Shown here piece by piece: positions 19,257 through 28,186 of a stretch of DNA of 64,000 nucleotides. A model generated the notes under the pieces. That model was not told where the DNA came from. It did not search any database and worked only from the letters and a program-made list of their open reading frames with translations. This DNA comes from Streptomyces sp. B3I8. GTDB taxonomy: Bacteria > Actinomycetota > Actinomycetes > Streptomycetales > Streptomycetaceae. A program made the translations under genes and the position numbers. Each line of letters begins with the position of its first letter. The stretch's first letter is position 1. Location of the stretch: NCBI RefSeq assembly GCF_030816915.1, contig NZ_JAUSYN010000002.1, positions 310,001 to 374,000 on the forward strand, given 5' to 3'.

Positions 19257-20335
19257 CGAGCACTGACCGCGACGCCGCCCGGGCGCCCGTCGTCGAACTG
19301 CGCAGCGACACCTTCACCCTGCCGACACCCCGGATGCTGGCGGAGATGACCAGGGCTCCACTTGGTGACGACGTGTACGGAGAGGATCCCACCGCGCGTC
19401 AGCTGGAGGAGCTGGCCGCCCGGCTGGTGGGCATGGAGGACGCCTGCTTCATGCCCAGCGGCACCATGGGCAACCTGGCGGCTCTGCTGGCCCACTGCCC
19501 GCGCGGCACCAAGGCCCTCGCGGGAGCCGAGTCCGACATCTACGTCTACGAGGCCGGCGGGGCCTCCTACTGCGGCGGCGTGATCGTCGAGCCGGTGCCC
19601 AACCGGACCGACGGCACCATGGCGCTCGCGGACATCGAGGCCGGCTTCCCGGAGGATTCCGATGACCCGCAGTTCGCGCTGCCCGCCGTGCTCTGCGTGG
19701 AGAACCCGCAGAACCGCTGTGGGGGGCGGGTGCTGCCGCTGGAGTATCTGGCGGAGGTCCGGGCGCTGGCCCGCTCCCGCGGCGTGGCGGTCCATCTGGA
19801 CGGGGCCCGTCTCTTCAACGCCGCGCTCGCTCTCGGCGTGCCGGTGCACGTCATCGCCGGTTACGCGGACTCGGTGCAGTTCTGTCTGTCCAAGGGGCTG
19901 TCCGCGCCGGTCGGCTCAATGGTCGCGGGCAGCGCCGAGTTCGTCCGGTCGGTCCGGCGCATCCGCAAGATGCTCGGCGGCGGAATGCGGCAGGCCGGGG
20001 TCCTGGCCGCGGCCGGGCTGGTCGCGCTGCGCGAGATGACACTGCGGCTCGGCGACGACCACGCCACCGCGCGCCGGCTGGCTGAGGGACTGGCCGCGCT
20101 GCCTGGGGTGGTGGTGGAGCCGGTCGAGACCAACATGGTCTTCTTCCGGGTCGACGCCCCCGGTCTGCCCCAGGCCCGGTTCATCGAACGGGCCTGGGAG
20201 GAGGGCGTACGCCTCGCCGAGCTGGGCCATGGCCGGATCCGGGCCGTCACCCACGCGGGGGTGGACGATGCCGACGTCGACCGCGCCCTGGCGGTCTTCC
20301 GAGAGCTCCTGCTGCCGCGGACCGTCGCCGCCTGA
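19253..20335 (+). CDS. Low-specificity threonine aldolase-like PLP enzyme
   Basis: 360 residues of the beta-eliminating lyase / threonine aldolase family (fold type I). Seen: [14 protein letters not shown] at the N-terminus, [10 protein letters not shown] near 38, [11 protein letters not shown] near 180 and the PLP lysine in CLSKGLS near 213. The family reversibly converts threonine or allo-threonine to glycine and acetaldehyde. In this operon it may supply a beta-hydroxy amino acid with defined stereochemistry, for example allo-threonine for the kinase, or build another monomer. AGGAGG precedes ATG 19253. It is the last gene of the cassette; a gap of about 150 bases follows before mbtH. Confidence 0.8.
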   Translation: MTSTDRDAARAPVVELRSDTFTLPTPRMLAEMTRAPLGDDVYGEDPTARQLEELAARLVGMEDACFMPSGTMGNLAALLAHCPRGTKALAGAESDIYVYEAGGASYCGGVIVEPVPNRTDGTMALADIEAGFPEDSDDPQFALPAVLCVENPQNRCGGRVLPLEYLAEVRALARSRGVAVHLDGARLFNAALALGVPVHVIAGYADSVQFCLSKGLSAPVGSMVAGSAEFVRSVRRIRKMLGGGMRQAGVLAAAGLVALREMTLRLGDDHATARRLAEGLAALPGVVVEPVETNMVFFRVDAPGLPQARFIERAWEEGVRLAELGHGRIRAVTHAGVDDADVDRALAVFRELLLPRTVAA

Positions 20336-20487
20336 CCCCGTCCCCGACACCGACCGTCACCTGCCGACGGCCTGCTTCCTGTGGGCTGTTCAGGTCCCGT
20401 CCGTACCACCGCGACCACCCGCTTCACCCGCTCCACCCGTTCGAACCCGTCCCTGAAACCGTTCCACCACACGATCGGAGAACCGTC

Positions 20488-20682
20488 ATGCAGCAGAACT
20501 CCCAGCAGTGGCTCGTCGTCGTCAACGACGAGGAGCAGTACTCCGTCTGGACCGCCGACCGGGACATCCCGCAGGGCTGGCGCGCGGTCGGGGTCAGCGG
20601 TCCGAAGGAGGACTGCCTCGACCACATCGAGCGCACCTGGACCGACATGCGCCCGCTGAGCCTGCGCTCCACCGCCGCCTGA
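20488..20682 (+). CDS. MbtH-like protein
   Basis: 64 residues, the normal MbtH size. Family landmarks are present in order: [34 protein letters not shown] and the tail LSLR. MbtH proteins bind adenylation domains and are often needed for their solubility or activity, so this one presumably serves the three NRPS proteins upstream. The start is the ATG directly after the purine-rich GGAGAACC stretch. It is the last gene before a strong hairpin terminator, marking the end of the NRPS transcription unit. Confidence 0.95.
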   Translation: MQQNSQQWLVVVNDEEQYSVWTADRDIPQGWRAVGVSGPKEDCLDHIERTWTDMRPLSLRSTAA

Positions 20683-20685
20683 CAC

Positions 20686-20733
20686 CGGTACGGGGGTGCC
20701 GGCGGACCTCGGTCCGCCGGCACCCCCGTACCG
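20686..20733 (+). terminator. Hairpin terminator after mbtH
   Basis: A perfect 23-bp stem with a 2-base loop begins four bases after the mbtH stop. Arms are 20686-20708 and 20711-20733. No T-tract follows, as is common for Streptomyces terminators. It should end the NRPS operon. Confidence 0.85.
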
Positions 20734-20802
20734 CGCCCGACCATCACAGCTACGACTCCGTGGACTTCTTCGTGAGCCCCGGTGCCCGGCCCGAGCCGGA
20801 CC

Positions 20803-20868
20803 GACGAGTGGCCGTGGACTGTGACCCGCCGGATGCCACCGGCGGGTCACAGTCCACGGCCACTCGTC
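20803..20868. terminator. Perfect 30-bp hairpin at convergent gene ends
   Basis: Arms 20803-20832 and 20839-20868 are perfect inverted copies around a 6-base loop. The right arm overlaps the stop codon of the minus-strand regulator. It is probably a bidirectional terminator that insulates the NRPS operon from the regulators, backing up the hairpin 70 bases upstream. Confidence 0.8.
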
Positions 20869-22168
20869 AGCTCTCGCCCACCGCCACCGTGTGGACGCGG
20901 TCCTCGGGCGCGACGCGGTGCACCACCGTCGCGCCCCAGCGCCGGGGGTCTCGGCGCGCCTCGGGGTACAGATGGCGGACGTGGTTGAGCACCGAGAAAC
21001 GGGGCTCCTCACCGCCGGGGCTCTCCGGCCGTACCAGGCCGTACGTCACCAGGGTGAAGACGATGACGGCGGCCTCGGCACCGGAGGTCCCGACGGCCTT
21101 GGCCGCTTCGGCCACCGACCAGCTGCGGTGGTCGCGGGCGACGGTGGCGAGGAAGGACACCCCTGCCGGGCTGAGCCGGCCCAGGGTGCGGCGCAGGCGG
21201 ACCATCAGGTGGCGTGAGGGTTCGGCGGTCATGGGCGGCGCGGTCAGGGCGAACGGGCTGCGTTTCACTTCGTCCAGCAGCTCCGCCAACGCCCGCACCA
21301 CAGTCCAGCGGCCGGCGAACTCCAGCGCCCGGGGCAGTCCGTCGAGGCTCCGGCACAGTTCGGCGACGACCGCCGCATCAAAGTCGTCGAGCCGGAACAG
21401 GGGGTTGCCTGCGCGGATGTGCTCGCACAGCAGTCGTACGGACGGCACCTGGGCCAACAGTTCCGGGACCGACTCGGCGCCAGGGGCGGGCACCGGCAGC
21501 GGGGCGAGGCGCAGGATCTGCTCGCCGGACACCCCGCACGGCGCACAGGCGGTGACCAGGATGCGCAGCTGCGGGTGGGCGCGTATCAACGCGCCGAGCC
21601 GGTCGGCGCCGTCCGCGGGCTCGACGTCGTCCAGCACCAGGACGGTCGTCTCCCGCGGTAGACGGTCTGCCAGTTCATCAACCGGTATCCCCTCGCCGCG
21701 CGCCCGCCACAGCGCCCGGGTGCCGTTGGCCGCGGCCCGGCGCACGGCCTCGGCGGCCAGGTGTGACTTCCCGACTCCTCCTACGCCGACGACGGACACC
21801 AGCCGTCCGCCCGGTCGTACCAACAGGTCGATGAGGGCGGTGAGTTCGGCGTCCCGGCCGATCAGCGGCCCCCGGGCGAGCCACGGCACGGGGACGCAGT
21901 CGTATTCATCGCGGTGGTCGGCGGTGCCGGGCCGGCGCCGGACCGCGTCCAGCAGTGCCTCACGCTGGGCGGAGCCGAGCCGCAGTCCGTCTGCCAGCAG
22001 CCGGACCGTGTCCGGCCGGGGGGACAGGACCTTGCCCTGCTCCAGGTTGCGTATGGCGCGCACGCTCACGGTGGTGAGGTCCGCGAGTTGCCGCTGGGTG
22101 AGTCCGGCACGCTGGCGGTGGTCCCTCAGTCGGAGGCCGAGGTCCTGCCGAGTTCGGATGTCGTTCAT
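20867..22168 (-). CDS. HTH (XRE) / NB-ARC regulator
   Basis: 433 residues. An N-terminal XRE-type helix-turn-helix (residues about 8-65; LRDHRQRAGLTQRQLADLT) is followed by a STAND/NB-ARC ATPase with P-loop GVGGVGKS near 128-135 and Walker B-like TTVLVLDD. No C-terminal repeat domain is present, so it is shorter than AfsR- or LAL-type proteins. ATG 22168 has GGAGC upstream. It lies downstream of, and in the same direction as, a small exported peptide and the SARP gene. Role: transcription factor with nucleotide-dependent switching, likely controlling this cluster; effector unknown. No TTA codon was seen. Confidence 0.82.
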   Translation of the reverse strand: MNDIRTRQDLGLRLRDHRQRAGLTQRQLADLTTVSVRAIRNLEQGKVLSPRPDTVRLLADGLRLGSAQREALLDAVRRRPGTADHRDEYDCVPVPWLARGPLIGRDAELTALIDLLVRPGGRLVSVVGVGGVGKSHLAAEAVRRAAANGTRALWRARGEGIPVDELADRLPRETTVLVLDDVEPADGADRLGALIRAHPQLRILVTACAPCGVSGEQILRLAPLPVPAPGAESVPELLAQVPSVRLLCEHIRAGNPLFRLDDFDAAVVAELCRSLDGLPRALEFAGRWTVVRALAELLDEVKRSPFALTAPPMTAEPSRHLMVRLRRTLGRLSPAGVSFLATVARDHRSWSVAEAAKAVGTSGAEAAVIVFTLVTYGLVRPESPGGEEPRFSVLNHVRHLYPEARRDPRRWGATVVHRVAPEDRVHTVAVGES

Positions 22169-22362
22169 GACTTGCTCCGGTGGGCCGTTACGAGGTGCTG
22201 GTGGAGCCGGTGGGCGGGACGCCGTCCGAACTGGTCGCCCGGTGCCGTTACCCGGTGTCGTGCGGAACATCGCCGGTGGCTGCCGGGTGCTCCCCGGACG
22301 CGGCCGGGGCGGGGCACTCGCGGTGTCTTCCGCGTCGGCGCCCGCCCCCGGCCGTCGCGTCG

Positions 22363-22539
22363 TCAGCTCCAGGGGTTGGTGTCGTCCGTGGAGGAGCCGT
22401 CGTCGGCCAGTACGCTCACCGTCCGCTGCGGGTGCGTCGCGGTCTCGGCCGCTACCGCGCCCAGGAGGACGGCGGCCGCGGTGATGATGACGACGGTGGC
22501 CCTCACGGGCTTCACGACCGGTGCGAGACTGCTGTTCAT
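22363..22539 (-). CDS. Small exported peptide, tail DDTNPWS
   Basis: A 58-residue protein starting at ATG 22539, with a GGAAGG-type ribosome site just upstream. Residues 1-12 carry two basic residues, 13-31 form one hydrophobic segment ending AETA, like a signal peptide or membrane anchor, and a polar tail of about 25 residues ends DDGSSTDDTNPWS. I do not recognise a family. It sits 194 bases upstream of the HTH/NB-ARC gene on the same strand. A second 58-residue peptide at 47405-47581, also next to a regulator, ends GCDDTSWGG; the shared DDT-x-W end suggests one family. A signalling role is a guess. Confidence 0.6.
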   Translation of the reverse strand: MNSSLAPVVKPVRATVVIITAAAVLLGAVAAETATHPQRTVSVLADDGSSTDDTNPWS

Positions 22540-23203
22540 GGTGGTTTCCTTCCTCTCCTCCAGCTTTCTGCCGGGCTTCTGGAAGGAAAGTTAGGGAGCG
22601 CTGCAATCACGCCACTTTGCCGCCGCTATCCCTCGTGGATAGCCGCCGTGGCCTGCGGGTTCTCGCTTCCGCAGCTATCAGGCCGGGGTTCTCGGCGGCC
22701 GCGTGGGAGGGTACGGCAGCCTGTGCGGCGTACGTCGCCTCCCGGACCTGCGTTCCCCTCACGGCGGCTCGCCGGCTTTTCACCGGGGGTTCCGGTCGAT
22801 CGCCAGTGCGGACGCCGTGGTGGATTCACGAGCCGCGCGTCAGAGCCCCGGCGACCACACGGACGGCAGCCGCGGTCCGGAGCGGCCGCCGGTGGCGTAG
22901 CACTGGCGGCGCGGCCAGTCGACGATCGTGGCCTGTTCCGGCACAAGGGCCCGCAGCGGGTCCTCGGTGGCCTTCGGGGCATTGCGCACGGAGGGCCGGG
23001 GCCTGGCCGGAGCAGGGCGTCGGGAACCGGGCCAGTTCGCTCTTCCGGCCGACGAAGAGGCGCGGGGATGTCTCTTCTCGGCCGCGGGCGGGAGCGTCGG
23101 GGTCCGGCCGCCGGGGCGCCCGAGCGCTGTACGGGTTCATGTGATGACCGGTACCTCTGGTCAGGACCCCTTCCTGGGCACGCGTACGGCTACGGAGTCC
23201 GCG
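22540..23203. other. Gap between SARP and peptide genes
   Basis: About 660 bases without a convincing protein. It should carry the promoter of the small peptide and possibly of the HTH/NB-ARC gene. A 7-bp inverted repeat with a 5-base spacer lies at 22625-22643, about 85 bases upstream of the peptide start. Confidence 0.4.
22625..22643. promoter_or_regulatory. Inverted repeat, possible operator
   Basis: GCTATCC and GGATAGC face each other across CTCGT. Its position upstream of the small-peptide gene suggests a binding site for a local regulator. No second copy was found, so the call is weak. Confidence 0.3.
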
Positions 23204-26200
23204 TCATCGGCTCTCGGCGGCGCCGTCGGTGGTTATCCGAGCGAGCAGTCCGGTGGCCCGGCCTTCCTCCTCGGCCATGCCGAGCCGGCCGAACACCTCC
23301 AGAGCGTCGGTGAGCAGCACGCCGGCCTTCGCGGTGTCGTCGTCGCGCAGGGACAGGTCGGCGAGGTCCACGCGTACGGAGGCGGCGCCGCCCTGGTCGA
23401 GGATGTCCTCACGCACGGAGAGGGCTCGGGCGAAGTACGAGGCGGCCTCGGTGAGTTCGCCGAGGCGGACGTGGACCCGGCCGAGATCGTGGAGGATGTA
23501 CCCCTCACCGATCACGTCGCCGTCGTCCCGGACCATGGTGAGACTTTCGGTGAGCGCCTTGCGGGCGTCGGCGGGCTGCCCCCGGTACAGGTGCATCTGA
23601 CCCGCGCGCTGCAGCACCCGGGCCTGCCCACCGAGGTATCCGACGTCGCGCCAGATCTCCAGCGCCTCGTCGAGTTCGGCCTCCACCCGGCGGACGTCGC
23701 CGCGCCGCAGCAGGATGACCGAGTGCTGGACGAGGACGGAGGCACGGGCCCAGGGGTCGTCGTCACCGAAGTCACGTTCTGCCCGCTCGAACAGCTCCGT
23801 CGCGGCGGTGTCGTGGCCGGCCAGCCGTTCCAGCAGGCCGAGGTCGCGGCGGCACAGCCCGAGGCCCTTGGTGTGCCCGAGTTCCTCGAAGAGTCCGACG
23901 GCGGTGGTCAGCGACCGACGGGCCTCGGGCAGGTTACGGCGGTTCAGGTGCAGTGAGCCCAGCGAGGCGAGCAGGGCGGCCTGGCCGAGCAGGTTGCCGC
24001 TGCGGCGTACCGCGGTCAACGCCTTGCGGTGAGTACGGGCCCAGTGGTCGAGATAGCCGCGGGCCTCGTAGAACGGGGCGAGGTTGACGGCGAGTTCCCA
24101 GGCGTAGCCGTCCTCGCCCCCCTGGGCGAGGCTCTCCACGGTCAGGCTGAGGTTCTCGCGCTCGGTGTCGAGCCATTCCAGGGGACGGCCGAGGACGGTC
24201 TCGACATGGTCGGCCGGCGGGTTCCAGCGGACGGCGGGCCCCTCGATGTAGCGGGTGCCGAGGACCCGCTCCTGCGCCTCGCCGACCAGCGTGAGCCAGG
24301 CGCCGCCCACCCGGCGGGTCGCGGACCGCCGCTCGGTCTCGTCCGATTCGGCGGCCAGCCGGTCCCGGGCGAACAGCCGGATGATGTCGTGGAAGCCGTA
24401 GCGCAGTTCCCCGGTGGCGTCGACGCCGGCGACGTCCAGCATCTGTACGTCGACCAGGGATTCCATGAGGTCGGACGGGTAAGGGTAGGCGTCCGGCACG
24501 TCGAGCAGGGCGCCACCGATCCAGCTGGGGAAGGTGGAGCCCTTGGTGAGGCTGAGCAGCCGCAGCAGGGTGCGGTCCCTCTCGGCCAGTCCGTCGTAGG
24601 TGAGGGCGAGACTGGCCCGCACGGTCATCTCGCCGTGGGTCAGTTCGTCCAGACGGCGGCGTTCGTCCGCGAGCCGCTGCACCATCGAGGCGAGCGGCCA
24701 GTGCGGGCGGGCGGCCAGCCGGGCGGCGATGATGCGCAGGGCCAGCGGCAGCCCGCCGACAGCGGCGGCCAGCGCCCTGGCGGCCTCGGGTTCGCCGCGG
24801 ACCCGGTCGGCACCGACAACGTTGCCGATGAGTTCGAGTGAACGCTGTTCATCGAGTATGTCCAGAGTGACCCGGTGGGCTCCGGGGAGAGCGGTCAGCC
24901 GGGCCCTGGTCGTGACGAGCACTCCGCAGGAGTGGCCGCCGGGCAGCAGCGGAAAAATCTGCTCCTCACCGACGGCGTCGTCCAGGACGACCAGAATGCG
25001 CCGGTCGGCGAGCATGCTGCGGTAGATCTCGCTCCGCTCCTCCAGGGAGTCCGGGATGGCGGGACCGGGCAGCCCCAGGGCGCGCAGGAACCGGCCGAGG
25101 ATCTCACGGGGGTCGACGGGATCGGCCCGGCCACCGCGCAGCTGGCAGTAGAGCTGACCGTCGGGAAAGTGGGACTCGGCGAGCCGGTGCGCGACCCGGG
25201 CCGCGAAGGTGCTCTTGCCGATGCCGGAGCGGCCGGTGACGACCACGATGCCTGGAGCCCCTACCCGCGAGGTGTTCGTGAGGACGCCCTCGACGTCGGC
25301 GACGAGTTGCTGGTGACCGACGAAGTCCGCGGTATCTACCGGGAGTTGGCGTGGAACGACTGCGTTGGCCTGCGTGCGGGCGTCCTCGTCCGCGGCAGCG
25401 TCGGGCTCGAGGTCCGTAGCGGGGGCGCCCTGCGCCGGCTCGGCACTGGGCAGGTGAATGCCGGCCGTGTGCACCAGCCGCAGGGAGGGGTCCTCCGTCA
25501 GGACGGCCTGTTCCAGTCGGCGCAGGTCCTCGCCGGGCTGGAGGCCCAGTTCGTCCATCAGCAGTGTGCGGCCCTGCCGGTAGGACTCAAGGGCCTCTGC
25601 CTGCCGGCCGGAGCGGTACAGGGCGAGCATCAACTGCCCGCGGAAACGTTCCCGTAAGGGATTCTCCCCCACCAGCCGGGCTATCTCGGCGGTCAGTTGG
25701 TGATGGCGACCGAGCGCGAGCTCGAGCTCGATGAAGGACTCGGTGGCCGCGAGGCGTTCCTCGTCGATGTGTTCGGCGATCCGGGCGAGCTCGTCGCTGG
25801 GGACGCCGTTCAGGCAGGGGCCGCACCACAGGCTGACCGCCGCGCGCATCAGGGCGGCAGCCTCGGCGGTGCGGCCCCCGCCGCCGAGCGCGGCGGCCTC
25901 GACGACGTTGCGCCGGAAGACGTTCAGGTCGAGCGCCGCGTCGTCGATCTGGAGGACGTAGCCGGGTGACCGGGTCTCGATGGTGGCCTCGACGCCGGCG
26001 GCGGCCAGGGTCTTGCGCAACCTGGACACACAGATCTGCACCTGGGTGCGGGCTGTCTCCGGGGGGTCCTCGGCCCACAGCAGTCGGATGAGGTGGTCCC
26101 GGTTCTGGAGCCGTCCGCTCTCCAGGAGCAGGGCGGCGAGGACGACCTGCTGTCTGCCCGCCGTGACCGGCACCGCGCGTTGACCGTCGAACACCTTCAG

Positions 26201-26266
26201 CTCGCCCAGCACTTGAAAGGTGAATCCCACTGCCCGCTCACGCGGCTCCAGGTGCACTCCGGCCAT
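23204..26266 (-). CDS. SARP / NB-ARC / TPR activator (AfsR-like)
   Basis: 1020 residues, about the size of AfsR. Order: winged-helix DNA-binding domain (about 15-100), bacterial activation domain (about 105-250), NB-ARC ATPase (P-loop GRSGIGKST near 345-353, LVVLDDA Walker B) and C-terminal TPR-like helical repeats from about 690. This architecture activates secondary metabolism by binding direct repeats near -35 boxes. Leu204 is encoded by TTA (25655-25657), so translation should depend on the bldA tRNA and be delayed to differentiation. ATG 26266 has GGGGAGGG close upstream. It is a strong candidate for pathway-specific activator of the NRPS operon, the second block, or both. Confidence 0.9.
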   Translation of the reverse strand: MAGVHLEPRERAVGFTFQVLGELKVFDGQRAVPVTAGRQQVVLAALLLESGRLQNRDHLIRLLWAEDPPETARTQVQICVSRLRKTLAAAGVEATIETRSPGYVLQIDDAALDLNVFRRNVVEAAALGGGGRTAEAAALMRAAVSLWCGPCLNGVPSDELARIAEHIDEERLAATESFIELELALGRHHQLTAEIARLVGENPLRERFRGQLMLALYRSGRQAEALESYRQGRTLLMDELGLQPGEDLRRLEQAVLTEDPSLRLVHTAGIHLPSAEPAQGAPATDLEPDAAADEDARTQANAVVPRQLPVDTADFVGHQQLVADVEGVLTNTSRVGAPGIVVVTGRSGIGKSTFAARVAHRLAESHFPDGQLYCQLRGGRADPVDPREILGRFLRALGLPGPAIPDSLEERSEIYRSMLADRRILVVLDDAVGEEQIFPLLPGGHSCGVLVTTRARLTALPGAHRVTLDILDEQRSLELIGNVVGADRVRGEPEAARALAAAVGGLPLALRIIAARLAARPHWPLASMVQRLADERRRLDELTHGEMTVRASLALTYDGLAERDRTLLRLLSLTKGSTFPSWIGGALLDVPDAYPYPSDLMESLVDVQMLDVAGVDATGELRYGFHDIIRLFARDRLAAESDETERRSATRRVGGAWLTLVGEAQERVLGTRYIEGPAVRWNPPADHVETVLGRPLEWLDTERENLSLTVESLAQGGEDGYAWELAVNLAPFYEARGYLDHWARTHRKALTAVRRSGNLLGQAALLASLGSLHLNRRNLPEARRSLTTAVGLFEELGHTKGLGLCRRDLGLLERLAGHDTAATELFERAERDFGDDDPWARASVLVQHSVILLRRGDVRRVEAELDEALEIWRDVGYLGGQARVLQRAGQMHLYRGQPADARKALTESLTMVRDDGDVIGEGYILHDLGRVHVRLGELTEAASYFARALSVREDILDQGGAASVRVDLADLSLRDDDTAKAGVLLTDALEVFGRLGMAEEEGRATGLLARITTDGAAESR

Positions 26267-26627
26267 GAACCCTCCCCATCACATACGGCAGGCCACAGCT
26301 CGCCTGACCGCCAAGTCTACGGCCCGAACTCAGCTGCCCACCGTCCCGAGGGGTAGCTGAACAGCGGTGACCAGGGGGTGGACCAGGGCCCTGATCGGGG
26401 GTGTGACACGACCCGCCCGACACCGCCCGGGCCGCCACCGGAGCGCCCGCCGCGGCGTCCCGGGGCGGCCGGTGGTGGCCACCCTTCCGAGCGACGGGTG
26501 ACCAGGTCACCGGGGCGGGATAACGCGGTGATAGCGGCGGGACAGCGACTGGCCGGACGATCGCCTGGTGGAAGCCGTCGGCGCGGCCAGGCCCGTCCAC
26601 CGAGAGCGAGAGGTCAGTCATCCAGTG
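26267..26627. promoter_or_regulatory. Divergent promoter region
   Basis: 361 bases between the divergently transcribed SARP gene and the NTF2-like gene. No protein is supported. It presumably holds both promoters, but no clear boxes or heptamer repeats were identified. Confidence 0.4.
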
Positions 26628-27074
26628 ATGAACAACGACAGATTCCGTATGTCCCCAACCGATTCGAAGGTGATGGCAGCCGGTGTGAAACATGCGATGC
26701 TCACTTATCACTACCTGGACATCGGGGACATCGACGGGTACGCCTCCCTGACGGAGCAGAACGTGACACTGGACCACCCCGGCGCGCCCCCGTACCGGGG
26801 CCGGGACGCGGTGCTCAGCGCGCAGGCGGCGCAGGCGACCCTGCTCAGGCGGCACGAGTTGGACACCGTCGTGGCCGACGAGGGCCGTGTGGTGGTTCTC
26901 GGCCGGGTGGTGCGCCAGGCGCCGGGCGCTGTCCGAGGGGCGGCGTACGGCGTGGACTTCGCGGACGTGTTCACCCTGTCCGGGCAGACCCTGGTCCGGG
27001 CGTGCCGACGCTACTACTACGCTCCCCCGTCGAGCGGCCTGTCGGCCCACCCGGAACACCCCCCGGCGGAGTGA
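26628..27074 (+). CDS. NTF2/SnoaL-like fold protein
   Basis: 148 residues. The pattern AGVKHAMLTYHYLDIGDIDGYASLTEQNVTLDHP-like start, followed by a central strand-rich region and FADVFTLSGQTLVRACRRYYY, fits the NTF2/SnoaL fold used by small cyclases, isomerases and binding proteins. ATG 26628 is preferred over the upstream 26568 ATG because the family similarity begins there; ATG 26649 is also possible. It is divergent from the SARP gene. Its function in the pathway is not evident; it might bind or modify an intermediate, or sense one. Confidence 0.6.
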   Translation: MNNDRFRMSPTDSKVMAAGVKHAMLTYHYLDIGDIDGYASLTEQNVTLDHPGAPPYRGRDAVLSAQAAQATLLRRHELDTVVADEGRVVVLGRVVRQAPGAVRGAAYGVDFADVFTLSGQTLVRACRRYYYAPPSSGLSAHPEHPPAE

Positions 27075-28186
27075 TTCCCCTGCCGGTGCCCGGCTGCCGG
27101 CGGTCCAGGCGACCGCCGGCAGCACACGCGTGGCGAAGGGGCCGGGGCGGGACGGCCGTGGTGACCGGTTCGCCGACGGCGCCACGGTCCGAGCCGTACC
27201 GCTTCCGGATCCGACGCGCCCGCGGAACAGCCGCCGGGCACCCGTGTTCCGCTGCTGGACCGCTCTCCGCACGGCCGGCGGGGAGTCACGGGGACATACG
27301 GGGGAGCGCACGGAACAGAGGCGCCGGGGCGCTCGAGCCCGGTTCGCGCCACGGCCCGGACCGCGAAGGAGCCGGCGGTCTCCGCCGTGCGGCGGAGGAC
27401 TCCCCATGCCACACCTTCCGCGGGCCCCGTCTTCGGCTGTCGCCGCGGACGTGAACCCTCCGCGACTTTCTGCGTCCTTCAGCTTAGGGTCGATCCGGAT
27501 CAGAGGACAGTCACGCGATCGCGTGACACAAGGCCGGCGGGGAAGCGGCGCCCCGGACCTGGAAGGCGCCACGACAGGCTGAGCGCAGGCGGGCGAGGTC
27601 AACCGGGACCGACTCCGGTGGCGTGCCGCGGCGAACCTCGATGTGGCCGAATTCAGCTCAGCGAAACGAATACCCGTCGGGACCGCACCCGCCGCGGCCC
27701 GCTCCAGTCCCATGGTCCAGGAAAGAGATCTTGCAGGGGATTACCTGGCAGGCGTGGGGCAAGAAGATCGTCGAACGACAAGATCCGGGGCACGCTCGGC
27801 GAAAAGTATATTCGGACTCATCATCACATCCCGCCACCATCGCCATCTTCTCCCCGGCTTCGCGCCGGACCGGCGACATTCGGAGAACTCGCACCGGAGC
27901 GTCCGGCGGCACGAGGAACGGCTGCCGCATGCCACCACTGGCGCATTCGGCCGGTGTTCACCGTGTCGACTTCGACGCCGGCCGATTCACGGTCGGTCAC
28001 TTCCCGGCCCTTGGCGGGCATCTCCGCAAGGAGGATCCACGCCCGCAGGGAGCAGCCGCCGGAGATCATCGAGTGACAACGATGCCTCTACACGCATAGA
28101 CCCGTGTGTGGAAGATCACTCAACCTCGGAAAGAACCACACCCGGTCGACCCTGGATTCCGCCCTGGCTATGCAAATACTGAACGA
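27075..28186. other. 1.1-kb gap before LuxR-type gene
   Basis: No convincing gene. Several overlapping open frames exist on both strands but lack ribosome sites and recognisable protein. G+C falls in the last 550 bases, as expected upstream of a regulated gene. A perfect 18-bp palindrome lies at 27510-27527 and a 10-bp palindrome (GATCCGGATC) at 27492-27501. The gap may hold long leader sequence, a small RNA or a decayed gene. Confidence 0.4.
27510..27527. promoter_or_regulatory. Perfect 18-bp palindrome
   Basis: GTCACGCGATCGCGTGAC reads the same on both strands. It lies about 660 bases upstream of the LuxR-type gene and 435 bases after the NTF2-like gene, outside any supported CDS. It resembles a dimeric regulator site. 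Confidence 0.4.

Noticed and set aside
20508..22484. 658-codon plus-strand frame across mbtH and the HTH/NB-ARC gene
   Set aside because: It is a shadow of well-supported genes on the other frame and strand and crosses two terminator hairpins.
22928..23203. Plus-strand frames opposite the end of the SARP gene
   Set aside because: They continue into the antisense of the TPR region and have no ribosome site.
27658..27930. 90-codon minus-strand frame in the 1.1-kb gap
   Set aside because: No ribosome site, mixed codon use and no recognisable protein. Left as non-coding.
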